Origin: Lachnospiraceae bacterium
GTDB taxonomy: Bacteria; Bacillota; Clostridia; Lachnospirales; Lachnospiraceae
Assembly (NCBI GenBank): GCA_017453865.1
Contig: JAFTEC010000137.1
Span: forward strand, 1 to 58,005
Length of the DNA: 58,005 bases
Direction of reading: 5' to 3'
Part shown: positions 15,386-25,094 of the stretch, piece by piece
Numbering within the stretch: position 1 is the stretch's first letter
Layout of the letters: every line of letters begins with the position of its first letter
Notes under the pieces: model-generated
Databases searched by the model: none
Seen by the model: the letters and a program-made list of their open reading frames with translations, nothing else
Told to the model about the DNA's origin: nothing
Program-made: the position numbers and the translations under genes

Positions 15386-18300
15386 GTATATTCCTTTTTC
15401 TAAGTTCATCTGCGGTATCCGGATCATTTATGGTATGGACATAAAGCGTTATCCCCCTGTCCGATAAATATCCGTTCAGCAGATCATTCTCTCTTTTTTC
15501 GTTCATTGTAATGACCCCCACACCGCTCCTTAAACAGAAATCCGCTTCATCATAGGGGTCGAAATCCCGGTTGTCAATATGATACAGGGTATAGATCATG
15601 GACTTCCAGTCATAAATTCCCATAAGGGTTTTTAGCATCTCCCTGTTATATATCTGTGGGATGATACGGTCCACAATTTCGGGCGATGTCTCTATGCAGG
15701 TCCTTAGGATATCCCCATATTCTCCGGCAACGTACTTCATATCCCCGTCAGATCCGGCCTTGCCGTCTATCACAAGGTACATATCGGGATGGTCCTTCAT
15801 GAAAAGTATCAGCTCCTTAAGATCCATCGGAGTAAATTTCCCCGAGATCCTGCTTTTCATAAACTCTTCATGGGAAGGCGGATCATCCTCATCTGCGGGA
15901 AAGGTGCTCCACTTATGTATAAGCACCAGCTCCCGGTCGGATGTATAACGAAGATCAGCTTCAAATACCCTGACGCCCAGCGCATAATTTTTTTCCAGGG
16001 CTTCCCTTGAATTGGTGTAGCTTTTCCCCTCTATGGCGCCAAGTGCGTGGGCTATGTATTCATTATCCGTCCAGGAATAATCAAAGCTATACTCCGGCTT
16101 TTCCGGAACAGCGCTTGTTTCCGCCGGACCCTTCTCCTGTCCGAAGATGTCGGAGGGAGGAGAAGAGAGACCGGTAAAAAAGCCCTTTACTCCCCGGGAT
16201 GCCCTTTCCTTCATCTCGTTTTCCTGATCTGTATAGCGTACAAAGGGAAGGATCCCCTGCCGGAGAAGCACCGTATCGATAAGACGGTTTTCATATCCGA
16301 AGGGGAGGGATACGACTGCCGCCCCCTCTCTCTTCGCTTCCTTTATCAGGGCTCCGGGATTCAGATCCTTTTCCTTTATATGATCCCATGAAGGTATTAT
16401 CGAGGACCAGTCATATATTTTAGTTACTATATCATATTCTTCGGAACTGTAAACCTGCGGGATTATCCTCTTAATATCCCCTTCCCGTCCGGCAGCCTTC
16501 TGCTGATCCCGAATCTCCCGGTATACCGCTCCGACAGAGCCGGGGTCTCCCGCCTCCTCATTCTCCGAAGCCTCGCATCCGATGATAAAGTATGCGTCCG
16601 GTTTTTTTGAGAGAAAAAGGGACAGTTCCTTCCACCGCTCACTTACGGAGCTCTCCGATCCGGAAGGAAAGCACAGCTCAAAAACGCGGAAGCCGTTATT
16701 ATAGCTGTTTTCCAGCCACTCAGCTGCCTCTTTTCCGTCTCCGGACATAAGCTCCCGATTCATTGCCGCAAAGCCGTAGGACCAGAACGGCAGCCTTGTA
16801 GCAGTTGAGAAATAAAGAAGAGCCAGCGATAATAAAAGTGTAATTAAGCACTGAAAAACCGCCGGAAACCGGGATCTCAGACGGATCCCCGAAAAAAAGA
16901 CCAGCAGGAAAATAAGCGCTGCGATACCGATAAGAGACATTATCGACCCCGTGCGAAGATTAGGATTATGGTAACGAAGCTCCACCTTATGCTGTCCCTC
17001 CGTTAAGGGCAGCGCCATCATCATGACATTTGCCCTCCTTATCTCCTCCCTCCTTCCGTCCACAAAGGCCTCCCAGCCTTCGGAATAGGGCACGGAGATC
17101 ATAAGTATCTGAGGTCTCTCAAGGGAAATGCTTCCCTCAATACTGTTTTTCCCGAAGGAAACATTTTTTAAGCAGCTTTCCGCTCTTTCCGATATTCCCT
17201 CTGCTATCACGGAGGTATCCTGAAGGACTATATCAAAGCGGTCAAAGCTGTATACTCCCGCTTTCTGAAAGTTCAGGTACATCTCTTCCCCGTCCCCGGA
17301 ATTCCTTATACTTCCCAGACAGGAGAGGAAATTATCCTGTCCGCAGTAGTATATATTATCCCTTGTCATAAACTCAACGGTCCTGTAGCGTTCTCCGCGG
17401 ATCACACCAAACCTTGCATCCGTATCCTTCTGTCCGAGATCAAGAATATCCGTAAGAATGACCTTCAGCTTTCCCTTCAGTGAAAAAGCATCCCATTCGG
17501 ACGGCAGATACTTCTCCCGCTCGCTGTAGGGCTTAAAGTCCACACCCTTATATACGGCATACATTTCATATTCTTTTCCACCGTCATTAACGGGAAGCTC
17601 TGTCTTCAGCTCAGCGGAAGCCCCGTCCTTAAGTACATAAATTTCAGAGCCCTCTACCCTTACACTGTCGTTTTCCACGATCTCCTTAAGGATGCTGTGA
17701 ATACCGCTTTCGCTCCTATTTTCGGATGAAGGATATGTATACTCCGGAAGATCACCCGCCTTCCCGTCCTCCAGGACCGCGTACTTAAGCATCGCAAGCT
17801 GCCGTTCTTCAGGCTCAAGGCTTCCGAAGGTGCCGTAACTGATCCACTTGTCATAGCAATAGCCGAAGGGCAGGGGGTTATTGGCTTCAAAGAGCCTGAC
17901 CTCACTGTCCTTTACGGTCTTACTCCGCCCCGTGTCTTTATATAAGGCCGCCGGTACGGTATCCGCATCCTCTGCATTTACAAAGAGATACTTAACGGAA
18001 AGCAGGGCCTGAAGGATCCCCCTTCCGTCCAGATTCCGGTACATATAGGTTCTCTCTGCGTTTAAGGCTGTTTCAATGATAAATTCGGGAACAAAGGCCT
18101 CTGTCATGCTGAGATAGTAGTTCGTTCCCAGAGTCCTCCTTATATCCGAGCTGTTCCTCACAAAATCGACTCCCAGCTCCTCTATCCGGAAGGGCTCCGG
18201 ACGATCCTTATCCATAAGCTCGTCCGCGTTTCTGGAGCTTAAGCGTTCATTGGCTTCACCGTATTTCAGGTACCCGCTAAGGTTCCTGTATTTTATCGCA

Positions 18301-19712
18301 AAGGGTGAGAGCCGGGAACAGGCATTGAAGAAAAGTCCCGCGGCAATGCATCCCGAAACCGCGATAAAAGAATACTTTCCTGCCGCTTGTCTTTTATTCA
18401 GGCATAAAAGCAGCACACACTCAGAAAGCATCAAAAGTAAAAGGAGAAGATTTGAAACCGGACTTATATCCGGACTTAAAAGAACAAGCACCCCGTATAA
18501 GACTGACGCCGCAAAAAGGATCTTAAGCTCCCGCTCCGTAAGCGACTTAAACCAGGGAAGCGTAACCGCAACAATATTGGCTGCAAGAAGATTGTAGCAC
18601 CAGGCCCAGCGGTTCGTCGGATATGCGAAACCGTTCAGGGCACAGCCTGCCATCGGAATAAGGGTAAACAATGTGAGAACGATAAACGCCTGCTTAAGCC
18701 TCTTAAACTCATTCCTTCTGAGAAAAAGGAGGATGCAGGCGAGAAATGTATGCGGCGTATAGCCGAAGCCGGACCACTCCCCTATGCTGGCGGTTCCGCA
18801 GAAGGCGGAAAGGTAATCCAGATAGAACTGCAGCGGATAAAAAAACGTAAAATTCCTGCCTGCCGAATAACGGGAGGATGTTGCCATGGTCATTACGGAG
18901 GGATAGAGAAATACCGCAGCGATCAGCATCGCAACAGCCCCGTAGAGAATGAACCTTCCGACAAGCTTCAGCGCGTCTTTAATATTATTGCCCCGGGAAC
19001 AGCCAATGTACCTGAACACTGCATAAAAAATCCCAAGCACCACCACCATGTAGGTGAAATAAAAATTACTGAGTCCCACCAGGGCCAGCGAAATTATGAA
19101 AAGAAAAGGTTTTCCGTCCTTTTCGATCACCCTGTCTATACCGAGAAGCACATAGGGAAAATACAGTATCGGAATAATGAAACAGAACTGATGCAGACAG
19201 TAATACAGGGTCCAGGTCGTGAAGCAGTATACACAGGCTCCGGCAATTGCCGGAAGCTCCTCCGCCCTGTGATGCCGTGCGAAAAGGCAGAAGCCCGCTC
19301 CCGCGAGATAAAGCTTAAGGAAAAGCAGGAAGCCGAACAGAATATCAAGCTTCCCCTCGGGTACAAGAAGAGAGAAAAAAGTAAAGGGATCCCCAAGACC
19401 GTAATAATGCATTGTGGTAAGGATATCCGCACCGTAGCCTATGGACATATCCCAGAGCGGGATATTCAGACTGTGCTCTGTAAATACGGTACGGAGAACC
19501 TCTGTCAGATATCTTTTCAGGTACAGAAAGGCAAGATAATGCTGTTCCAGACCGTCCTGCTTCCATACAAGGCTCCGTCCCTGCAGCAAAACCCATAAAA
19601 AGCACCCAAAGGACAGAAGCAAAAAGGCAAGGGTATAATACAGAAAAAAACTGCGTCCTGAAAGTGAGTGATTGTTTTTATCGGATCCCGTCAGAGATTT
19701 TCCCTGTACCAT
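15351..19712 (-). CDS. YfhO-like glycosyltransferase fused to two GDPD domains
   Basis: At 1453 residues this is a fusion. Residues 1 to about 960 are a YfhO family membrane protein (multi-pass, GT-C-like, with a large extracytoplasmic region), similar to the protein at 50500 including QDGLEQHY and GYGADILTT. YfhO proteins in Bacillus and Listeria relatives add sugars to lipoteichoic acid. The C-terminus has two tandem glycerophosphodiesterase-like domains: 979-1181 and 1219-1453. They are repeats of each other (RIIPQVY/RIIPQIY, IYDW). The second keeps H1222, E1251, D1253 and H1266; the usual Arg after the first His is Ala. The first lacks the catalytic His residues and looks inactive. The 3' end overlaps the LtaS copy 2 start. 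Confidence 0.9.
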   Translation of the reverse strand: MVQGKSLTGSDKNNHSLSGRSFFLYYTLAFLLLSFGCFLWVLLQGRSLVWKQDGLEQHYLAFLYLKRYLTEVLRTVFTEHSLNIPLWDMSIGYGADILTTMHYYGLGDPFTFFSLLVPEGKLDILFGFLLFLKLYLAGAGFCLFARHHRAEELPAIAGACVYCFTTWTLYYCLHQFCFIIPILYFPYVLLGIDRVIEKDGKPFLFIISLALVGLSNFYFTYMVVVLGIFYAVFRYIGCSRGNNIKDALKLVGRFILYGAVAMLIAAVFLYPSVMTMATSSRYSAGRNFTFFYPLQFYLDYLSAFCGTASIGEWSGFGYTPHTFLACILLFLRRNEFKRLKQAFIVLTLFTLIPMAGCALNGFAYPTNRWAWCYNLLAANIVAVTLPWFKSLTERELKILFAASVLYGVLVLLSPDISPVSNLLLLLLMLSECVLLLCLNKRQAAGKYSFIAVSGCIAAGLFFNACSRLSPFAIKYRNLSGYLKYGEANERLSSRNADELMDKDRPEPFRIEELGVDFVRNSSDIRRTLGTNYYLSMTEAFVPEFIIETALNAERTYMYRNLDGRGILQALLSVKYLFVNAEDADTVPAALYKDTGRSKTVKDSEVRLFEANNPLPFGYCYDKWISYGTFGSLEPEERQLAMLKYAVLEDGKAGDLPEYTYPSSENRSESGIHSILKEIVENDSVRVEGSEIYVLKDGASAELKTELPVNDGGKEYEMYAVYKGVDFKPYSEREKYLPSEWDAFSLKGKLKVILTDILDLGQKDTDARFGVIRGERYRTVEFMTRDNIYYCGQDNFLSCLGSIRNSGDGEEMYLNFQKAGVYSFDRFDIVLQDTSVIAEGISERAESCLKNVSFGKNSIEGSISLERPQILMISVPYSEGWEAFVDGRREEIRRANVMMMALPLTEGQHKVELRYHNPNLRTGSIMSLIGIAALIFLLVFFSGIRLRSRFPAVFQCLITLLLSLALLYFSTATRLPFWSYGFAAMNRELMSGDGKEAAEWLENSYNNGFRVFELCFPSGSESSVSERWKELSLFLSKKPDAYFIIGCEASENEEAGDPGSVGAVYREIRDQQKAAGREGDIKRIIPQVYSSEEYDIVTKIYDWSSIIPSWDHIKEKDLNPGALIKEAKREGAAVVSLPFGYENRLIDTVLLRQGILPFVRYTDQENEMKERASRGVKGFFTGLSSPPSDIFGQEKGPAETSAVPEKPEYSFDYSWTDNEYIAHALGAIEGKSYTNSREALEKNYALGVRVFEADLRYTSDRELVLIHKWSTFPADEDDPPSHEEFMKSRISGKFTPMDLKELILFMKDHPDMYLVIDGKAGSDGDMKYVAGEYGDILRTCIETSPEIVDRIIPQIYNREMLKTLMGIYDWKSMIYTLYHIDNRDFDPYDEADFCLRSGVGVITMNEKRENDLLNGYLSDRGITLYVHTINDPDTADELRKRNIHGFYTDSLFEK

Positions 19713-20665
19713 GCTATAGCTTCCTTTATCCCCCGCTCAAAGTCATATTCCGGTGAATAGCCTAAGTTTTCTTTTGCTTTACTGATATCCGCATTGCTGT
19801 GGCGGATATCCCCCGGGCGTTCCGGACCGAATATAGGCTCGATATCCTTATCCAGGGCTTCGCATAAGAGGTAATATATATCAATTAGATATTCTCTTCC
19901 CCCGTATGCCACGTTGTAGGCTTCTCCCGCTGCCTCATGGGGAGCGGCGCAGGCCTTTATATTCGCCTCGATCACATTTTCGATATAGGTAAAATCCCTG
20001 CTCTGCTTTCCGTCCCCGTTTATGGTGGGACGCTCATTATTTATAAGCTGTCTGATAAACTTCGGTATTACCGCAGCGTATGCTCCCTCCGGATCCTGCC
20101 GTCTCCCGAAAACATTGAAGTAACGGAGACCGTAGGTATCGAGGCCGTAGAGCTTAAAGTAAAGCTTCCCGTATTCCTCGTCCGCCCTTTTTGTAAGGGC
20201 ATAGGGGGAAAGAAGGTTCCCCTCCTGCCCCTCCTTTTTCGGAAGCACGGGGTGATCCCCGTACACCGAGGAGCTTGAAGCATAGACAAACTTCCTTACA
20301 CCCTGCTGTCTTGCGGCCTCCATCATATTAAGGGTGCCGCGGATATTGTTCTCCTCGTAGAATAAGGGCATTTCAATGCTTCTCGGAACAGAACCCCAGG
20401 CCGCCTCATGCAAAACAAAAGTTACACCTTCGCAGGCCCTCATACAGGTGTCGAGATCCTTCACATCTCCCTTGATGAATTCATAATCCGGATCAGAGGC
20501 GAATATTTCGGTGTTTTCCTGCTTTCCCGTGGACAGGTCGTCAAGGCATTTAACCTTATGACCCGCCTTTAACAGGGCTTCACAGAGGTTCGACCCGATA
20601 AAGCCCGCGCCTCCGGTCACGAGAAATACCGCATCCTGCTCAAATTCAACTTCACTGTATCCCAA
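19691..20665 (-). CDS. NAD-dependent UDP-sugar epimerase (WbpP/GalE-like)
   Basis: This is a 324-residue extended SDR. The NAD-binding GGAGFIGSN is near residues 18-26; the catalytic Ser/Tyr/Lys set is ASSSSVYG and YALTKRADEEY. It resembles 4-epimerases of the WbpP/TviC type, which make UDP-GalNAc (or its acid) for O-antigen and capsule. With the UDP-HexNAc dehydrogenase at 37141 it could supply UDP-GalNAcA. It starts with TTG one base after the neuA stop, so it should be translated with it. Exact substrate cannot be read from sequence. Confidence 0.85.
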   Translation of the reverse strand: MGYSEVEFEQDAVFLVTGGAGFIGSNLCEALLKAGHKVKCLDDLSTGKQENTEIFASDPDYEFIKGDVKDLDTCMRACEGVTFVLHEAAWGSVPRSIEMPLFYEENNIRGTLNMMEAARQQGVRKFVYASSSSVYGDHPVLPKKEGQEGNLLSPYALTKRADEEYGKLYFKLYGLDTYGLRYFNVFGRRQDPEGAYAAVIPKFIRQLINNERPTINGDGKQSRDFTYIENVIEANIKACAAPHEAAGEAYNVAYGGREYLIDIYYLLCEALDKDIEPIFGPERPGDIRHSNADISKAKENLGYSPEYDFERGIKEAIAWYRENL

Positions 20666-20666
20666 T

Positions 20667-21389
20667 TTATGTAAACCTTTCTTCCTTCCACTCCGGAAAA
20701 TCCCTCATTATGCACTCCGCGAGAAAGAGGTCAAAATAACCATCCACGTCCACCGATTCCTCCGGCTTCATAAAGTAAGGAATGCATCTTGTACCGTAGA
20801 GGCTCCCGGTCTTCCGGTAGCTCTCCGTATAGACCGCGTAGACCGCTGCCCCGTTCCTTGCGTAAAGATGCGGAAGCTCCTGCCTCGTAGTGTATTTCTC
20901 GCCGTCGGAACGGAAAAACTTAAGGCTTCCGTCCTCCTTAAGCTCCATAAGCTTCTGTGGAAGATATTCATGCGGCACGTCCACCACGCTTACGGTGGCA
21001 TCTGCTTCCCTTTCATCTATAAGCCCCTGCAGCGCCTGATCTATGTGCTTTTCCGTCCTGAGCGGGGAGGTGGGCTGCAGCAGGATCAAAATATCACATT
21101 TATAGCCGCTTTTTTCCAGTGCGTCAAGATGATAGTTTATCACATCCTTCATTGGCGTCCTGTCGCCTGCAAGCTCCTCCGGCCTCATCAGCGCCTCTAT
21201 ACCGTTTTCCCTTCCGTATTCCGCAAAGTCCTTATCATCCGTTGACAGTATGATCCTCGTTATGAGCCGGCTTTTCTTCGCTGCGTCAAAGGTATATTTT
21301 ATGAGGGGCTGACCGCAGAGCAGTGCCATGTTTTTTTTCGGAATTCCCTTTGAGCCGCCTCTTGCAGGTATTATCGAGAGTATTTCCAT
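20667..21389 (-). CDS. neuA: CMP-nonulosonate cytidylyltransferase (NeuA-like)
   Basis: This 240-residue cytosolic enzyme activates a sialic-acid-type sugar with CTP to give the CMP-sugar donor. The N-terminal motif IIPARGGSKGIPKKN is the family signature, followed by STDD and QPTSPLRTEKHI. Five bases separate it from neuC. It could use Neu5Ac, legionaminic or pseudaminic acid; sequence alone does not decide. Confidence 0.92.
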   Translation of the reverse strand: MEILSIIPARGGSKGIPKKNMALLCGQPLIKYTFDAAKKSRLITRIILSTDDKDFAEYGRENGIEALMRPEELAGDRTPMKDVINYHLDALEKSGYKCDILILLQPTSPLRTEKHIDQALQGLIDEREADATVSVVDVPHEYLPQKLMELKEDGSLKFFRSDGEKYTTRQELPHLYARNGAAVYAVYTESYRKTGSLYGTRCIPYFMKPEESVDVDGYFDLFLAECIMRDFPEWKEERFT

Positions 21390-21394
21390 AAGCC

Positions 21395-22549
21395 TTAATA
21401 CACTATCCTTTTCTGAACCGGCACCTCAACCTTTGAAAGTATCTCCGCTATCTGTACCCCCGCGTGACCGTCGCCGTATATGGGTTCGCTTGTGTAGGGA
21501 CCGTGCTCTATCTGCTTTCTCACAGCTTCAAAGATCTCATTTTCGTCATGGGAAACATCGATAACATTATGGCCTCTTTCCCTGCCGTTCTGTCTTGTAC
21601 CGATATTAACGCAGGGTGTACCGATATATGCACCCTCACGTATACCGCTGGAGGAATTGCCCACAAGACAGGCGGTATTCTTCATAAGCCTCGTATAGAT
21701 ATCCGCCGGAAGATTCTTAAAGGCGTGTATACGGGCCTCCGGATATTTTTCCCTGTAGCGGCGTATCCCCGTAGATATGCCCTCGGTTCCTGCGTCGGCA
21801 TTGGGCCAGAGTATCATTATATTAAGCCCTGTTCTCACACAGGCCCTTATGGTATTCGTTATCCTGTCCTTTGCTTCTCCGTATTCCGTGGTAACGGCAT
21901 GCTGCGATATCAGAAGGAAGGGCTCCTTTAGATCAAAGTCGGGTCCCACTCCGCCAAAGTTCTCATAGAGGTCAAGCGGCATGGAGGAGTCGCCGTCCAG
22001 GAGCTCCTTCACATGATCGACCCTGGGGCAGCCCACCACAAAAACATCCTCCGGTCTTTCGCCGAGCTTTATTATCCTCTCCCCCGCCTCCTTATTCGCG
22101 GGAAAGTGGACATGGGCAAATTTCGTGATGGCATGGCGGATGCTCTCATCTATGGTTCCGGTCACCTCTCCTCCCATGGTGTGGGCGACCCTTATATTCA
22201 TATAGGCTGCGGCAATGGTTGCCGCCATGACCTCATACCTGTCTCCAACGACGATAAGGAAGTCCGGCTGCAGATGGTCCAGGGCGTCCGATATCCCAAG
22301 AAGCCCCAGTCCCGCTGTTTTTACCATGGAGATCGGCTTATCCCCCGCAACCAGCATATGCACCTTTTCATCTATGGAAAAGCCGTCACTTTCGAGGATA
22401 CCCTCAAGGTCACCGAACTTGTCGGATAAGCCCTGTCCCGCGAGGATCACCTGAAGCGTGAGACCGGGGTGCTCCTTTATTGCCCTCATTGCAGATTTTA
22501 TTGAACTGTAATTGGCGCGTCCGCCTAAAAATACGCAAATCTTTCTCAT
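21395..22549 (-). CDS. neuC: Hydrolysing UDP-GlcNAc 2-epimerase (NeuC/LegG-like)
   Basis: This 384-residue GT-B-fold enzyme would release ManNAc (or the diacetamido equivalent) from a UDP-sugar as the first step to a nonulosonic acid. Family motifs include GGRANYSS at the start, VVGDRYEVMAAT, HTMGGEVTG and the late NSSSGIREG and GTRQNGRERG. It lies between neuA and neuB with gaps of five and six bases. No LegB/LegC-type dehydratase or aminotransferase lies beside it, which favours the plain ManNAc route unless those genes are elsewhere. Confidence 0.9.
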   Translation of the reverse strand: MRKICVFLGGRANYSSIKSAMRAIKEHPGLTLQVILAGQGLSDKFGDLEGILESDGFSIDEKVHMLVAGDKPISMVKTAGLGLLGISDALDHLQPDFLIVVGDRYEVMAATIAAAYMNIRVAHTMGGEVTGTIDESIRHAITKFAHVHFPANKEAGERIIKLGERPEDVFVVGCPRVDHVKELLDGDSSMPLDLYENFGGVGPDFDLKEPFLLISQHAVTTEYGEAKDRITNTIRACVRTGLNIMILWPNADAGTEGISTGIRRYREKYPEARIHAFKNLPADIYTRLMKNTACLVGNSSSGIREGAYIGTPCVNIGTRQNGRERGHNVIDVSHDENEIFEAVRKQIEHGPYTSEPIYGDGHAGVQIAEILSKVEVPVQKRIVY

Positions 22550-22555
22550 TATTTC

Positions 22556-23575
22556 TTAACCTTTTTCCAGTCCTTCGATATCATCGAACCCTATTATATC
22601 ATCAAACCTGAGCTCCCGCCTTGTCTTTTTTCCTATGATCTCCTTATAGAACTTTGTGGGGATGCCGGTTCCGGGCTTCTTATAGCCTATCATGTCTTCG
22701 GTTATCGCGGTGCCCTTCGGGATCTCCTTAACCGCCACAATACTCTTCTGAAAGATCACCTTCATCTCGTTAAAACGATCTGTTTTTTCCTTATCCACGG
22801 GGTTAAGAAGAGCTGTTTCAAGGCTCCTTACGGAGGAGCATAGAAGCGCCATTTCACCGGGCTCCATTGACATCTTCGCATCGGGGCCGTACATAAGCTT
22901 ACTTAAGGTAAAGTGCTTTTCAATGAGTCTGGCACCTCTTTCAAAAGCAGCGATCGAAGCCCAGACTCCGCTTGTATGATCGGAAAAGCCCAGGGGCACT
23001 CCCGGGTACCTTTCCTTAAAGAGATCGATAATATTTAAACCCACATGCTCAGGGCCGCAGGGATATTCCGAGGTACACTGCATAAGGGCCACATTGGAGC
23101 TTCTCTTTAAGAAGATCTCCATACATTCATCAAGCTCCTTAAGAGAGCTCATACCGCTTGATACTATCACCGGAACCTTCGCTTCCGCAAGGTGAACGAG
23201 ATAGGGAATATTTGTGATCTCGCCGCTCGGCACCTTGAAGCAGTCGATACCGAGCTCAAGAAGGAAGTCGATGGCTTCAATCGAAAAGGGGGAAGAAATG
23301 AATTCCACCTTATTCTCTGCGGCACATTCCTTGAGCTCCTTCCACTGATCCATATCGAAGGCAGTGCGTTTAAAGAATTCGTATCTTCCCTCACCCTTGA
23401 AATAAGGGGGCTTCGGGGCATTCCTTACAGTCTCCGCTTCGGATATATGGGTCTGGAGCTTTACCGCATCCACCCCGCATTCTGCCGCGGCCTTTATCAT
23501 GCACTTTGCCTGCCCTAAGGACCCGTCGTGGGTCATGCCAAGCTCCGCTATTATCTTTCTTTTACCGAAATCCAT
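22556..23575 (-). CDS. neuB: Nonulosonate synthase (NeuB-like) with SAF domain
   Basis: This 339-residue enzyme condenses PEP with a 6-carbon amino sugar to make a nonulosonic acid. The TIM-barrel part (about 1-265) has AELGMTHDGSL, VKLQTH, ISSPFS, KVPSGEITN, SSGM and GFSDHTSG. The C-terminal antifreeze-like SAF domain (about 275-335) carries KSIVAVKEIPKG. Start and length are normal. A 73-bp gap separates it from the upstream transferase gene; I see no clear promoter there, so it is probably in the same operon. Confidence 0.92.
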   Translation of the reverse strand: MDFGKRKIIAELGMTHDGSLGQAKCMIKAAAECGVDAVKLQTHISEAETVRNAPKPPYFKGEGRYEFFKRTAFDMDQWKELKECAAENKVEFISSPFSIEAIDFLLELGIDCFKVPSGEITNIPYLVHLAEAKVPVIVSSGMSSLKELDECMEIFLKRSSNVALMQCTSEYPCGPEHVGLNIIDLFKERYPGVPLGFSDHTSGVWASIAAFERGARLIEKHFTLSKLMYGPDAKMSMEPGEMALLCSSVRSLETALLNPVDKEKTDRFNEMKVIFQKSIVAVKEIPKGTAITEDMIGYKKPGTGIPTKFYKEIIGKKTRRELRFDDIIGFDDIEGLEKG

Positions 23576-23648
23576 ATCTTTACTCCATTACATCAGGTCC
23601 GGAACCGTCTTCTTTTCTCTCTTTTTGTCTCTCAAAATCAGGGTCCTT

Positions 23649-25094
23649 CTAACCTGCAGAATCCCGAAGTCCTGCTATACGGGATATTTCCCTTTCCATC
23701 CTGTCCAGACTGCCCTCTTTCCAGAAAAGTCCCGTGTCATACTCCCGCTTCTCAGCCCCTGCTTCCATCATTTCCGACAGTTCTGCCGCATCCTTAAACA
23801 GCCGGGCATAGCCTCCGTCTACTAGGGGGCGCAGGAATACAGCTCTCGGAATATCCCATATAAAGGTATTAAGGCCGAACCCCATCCCCTCGTAAACAGC
23901 GGTGGAATCCACTCCCACCTGGGCCGAGCAGCTTGAAAAAAGTGTGTACAATGGTATTCTGTCATCCGCTATGACCCTTATCCCCTCACCCTCAAGGGAT
24001 GCATATTTTTTCTTATAGTCCGGATACTCTCTCGGATGGAGCTTATATATCACATCCGTTTCAGGCTTCATTCGCTTAAAGGCGGAGGCCACTCCGGAAA
24101 GCTCCCTTCCGTATTTTCTGCTGGATATGAAGATCACGGCGCCGGATTCCCTGTTCCTGCTTTCTTCGGGGTAATCCCGCATTTGCCTTTCAAAAAAGGG
24201 AAAGCCCACAGACAGTATATGGTCTCTTGGTATCGGCGGCTGCATTCTGTCCCTCCAGAAATCGCCAAAGGCAAAATACCACTTTGCGAACTGCTTCATC
24301 CGGGTCCCCTCAGGATAATAAAAGGAAAGTCCCCCGACCCCATGCTGAAGCTCCACGGTCTCTATATTAAGCTCGGATGCCAGCTCATTTATTATCTTGG
24401 CGTCAAAGCTTAGACCTACCACCTCCACAATGACACGCGGTGATATCTTCTCTATAATCCTTCTGAACCGCGGTTTCCGGTATCTGTAAAGATAATAAAG
24501 CACCGTAACTCTCTCTGCAAAATCATTCGGGTCAGGATGGAGATCATAATTACCGGCAAGATCCCGGAACGGCTCTTCCATCTCCTTAAGAACCCTGTTC
24601 TTTATTTCAAGATATTCCCTGCGGCGGAAAAACCTTACAAAATATCTGTATATATAGCTCATTACAGAGATCTTATCCAGAAAAACAAGCCTTTTACTGT
24701 ATATCTTATTCCTGTCATACCTTCCGAGTCCGGATCTTTGAACCGTTACGGATCCGGGGAATCTGTCAGAAACCGGATCCGTATAGATACTGACCATTTT
24801 CCCGTCTATTTCCTGTCTTCTGGAATGACAGAGAAACATAATATCGCTTCGGACCGGCTCTCCCTTTCTGTCAGGAATGAGAAGGAGCAGGGCTTTCTTA
24901 AGCTTTTCTTTAATCCCCTCTTTTCCCTGTTCACTCATATTCCGGTAAAAGGCCGGCTCCACCTTTGTGTATTCATCCGAAAAAGACATACCCATGTCTC
25001 TTCGCATATAATTCCAGTATTGGAACCCGTTAATGTTTTTATTATTCAGGAGATCATGCTTTCTCTCCCAGTCATGAAAGGGCTTCTTTCCCAT
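23649..25094 (-). CDS. Putative GT-B glycosyltransferase of the nonulosonate cluster
   Basis: This 481-residue cytosolic protein has no signal peptide. Its C-terminal half has features of capsule GT-B transferases: ELQHG after a Rossmann-like unit, then YKLHPRE, a pattern also seen in polysialyl- and Kdo-type transferases, and GVDSTAVYEG. Being next to neuBCA, it could transfer the CMP-nonulosonate, but that is inference. It overlaps the GT-C gene upstream by one base. The N-terminal 150 residues are charged and unrecognised. Confidence 0.7.
   Translation of the reverse strand: MGKKPFHDWERKHDLLNNKNINGFQYWNYMRRDMGMSFSDEYTKVEPAFYRNMSEQGKEGIKEKLKKALLLLIPDRKGEPVRSDIMFLCHSRRQEIDGKMVSIYTDPVSDRFPGSVTVQRSGLGRYDRNKIYSKRLVFLDKISVMSYIYRYFVRFFRRREYLEIKNRVLKEMEEPFRDLAGNYDLHPDPNDFAERVTVLYYLYRYRKPRFRRIIEKISPRVIVEVVGLSFDAKIINELASELNIETVELQHGVGGLSFYYPEGTRMKQFAKWYFAFGDFWRDRMQPPIPRDHILSVGFPFFERQMRDYPEESRNRESGAVIFISSRKYGRELSGVASAFKRMKPETDVIYKLHPREYPDYKKKYASLEGEGIRVIADDRIPLYTLFSSCSAQVGVDSTAVYEGMGFGLNTFIWDIPRAVFLRPLVDGGYARLFKDAAELSEMMEAGAEKREYDTGLFWKEGSLDRMEREISRIAGLRDSAG

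Noticed and set aside
18750..19598. 282-residue plus-strand frame inside the YfhO-GDPD gene
   Set aside because: Antisense to conserved YfhO sequence, with low-complexity Lys/Arg content and no RBS.
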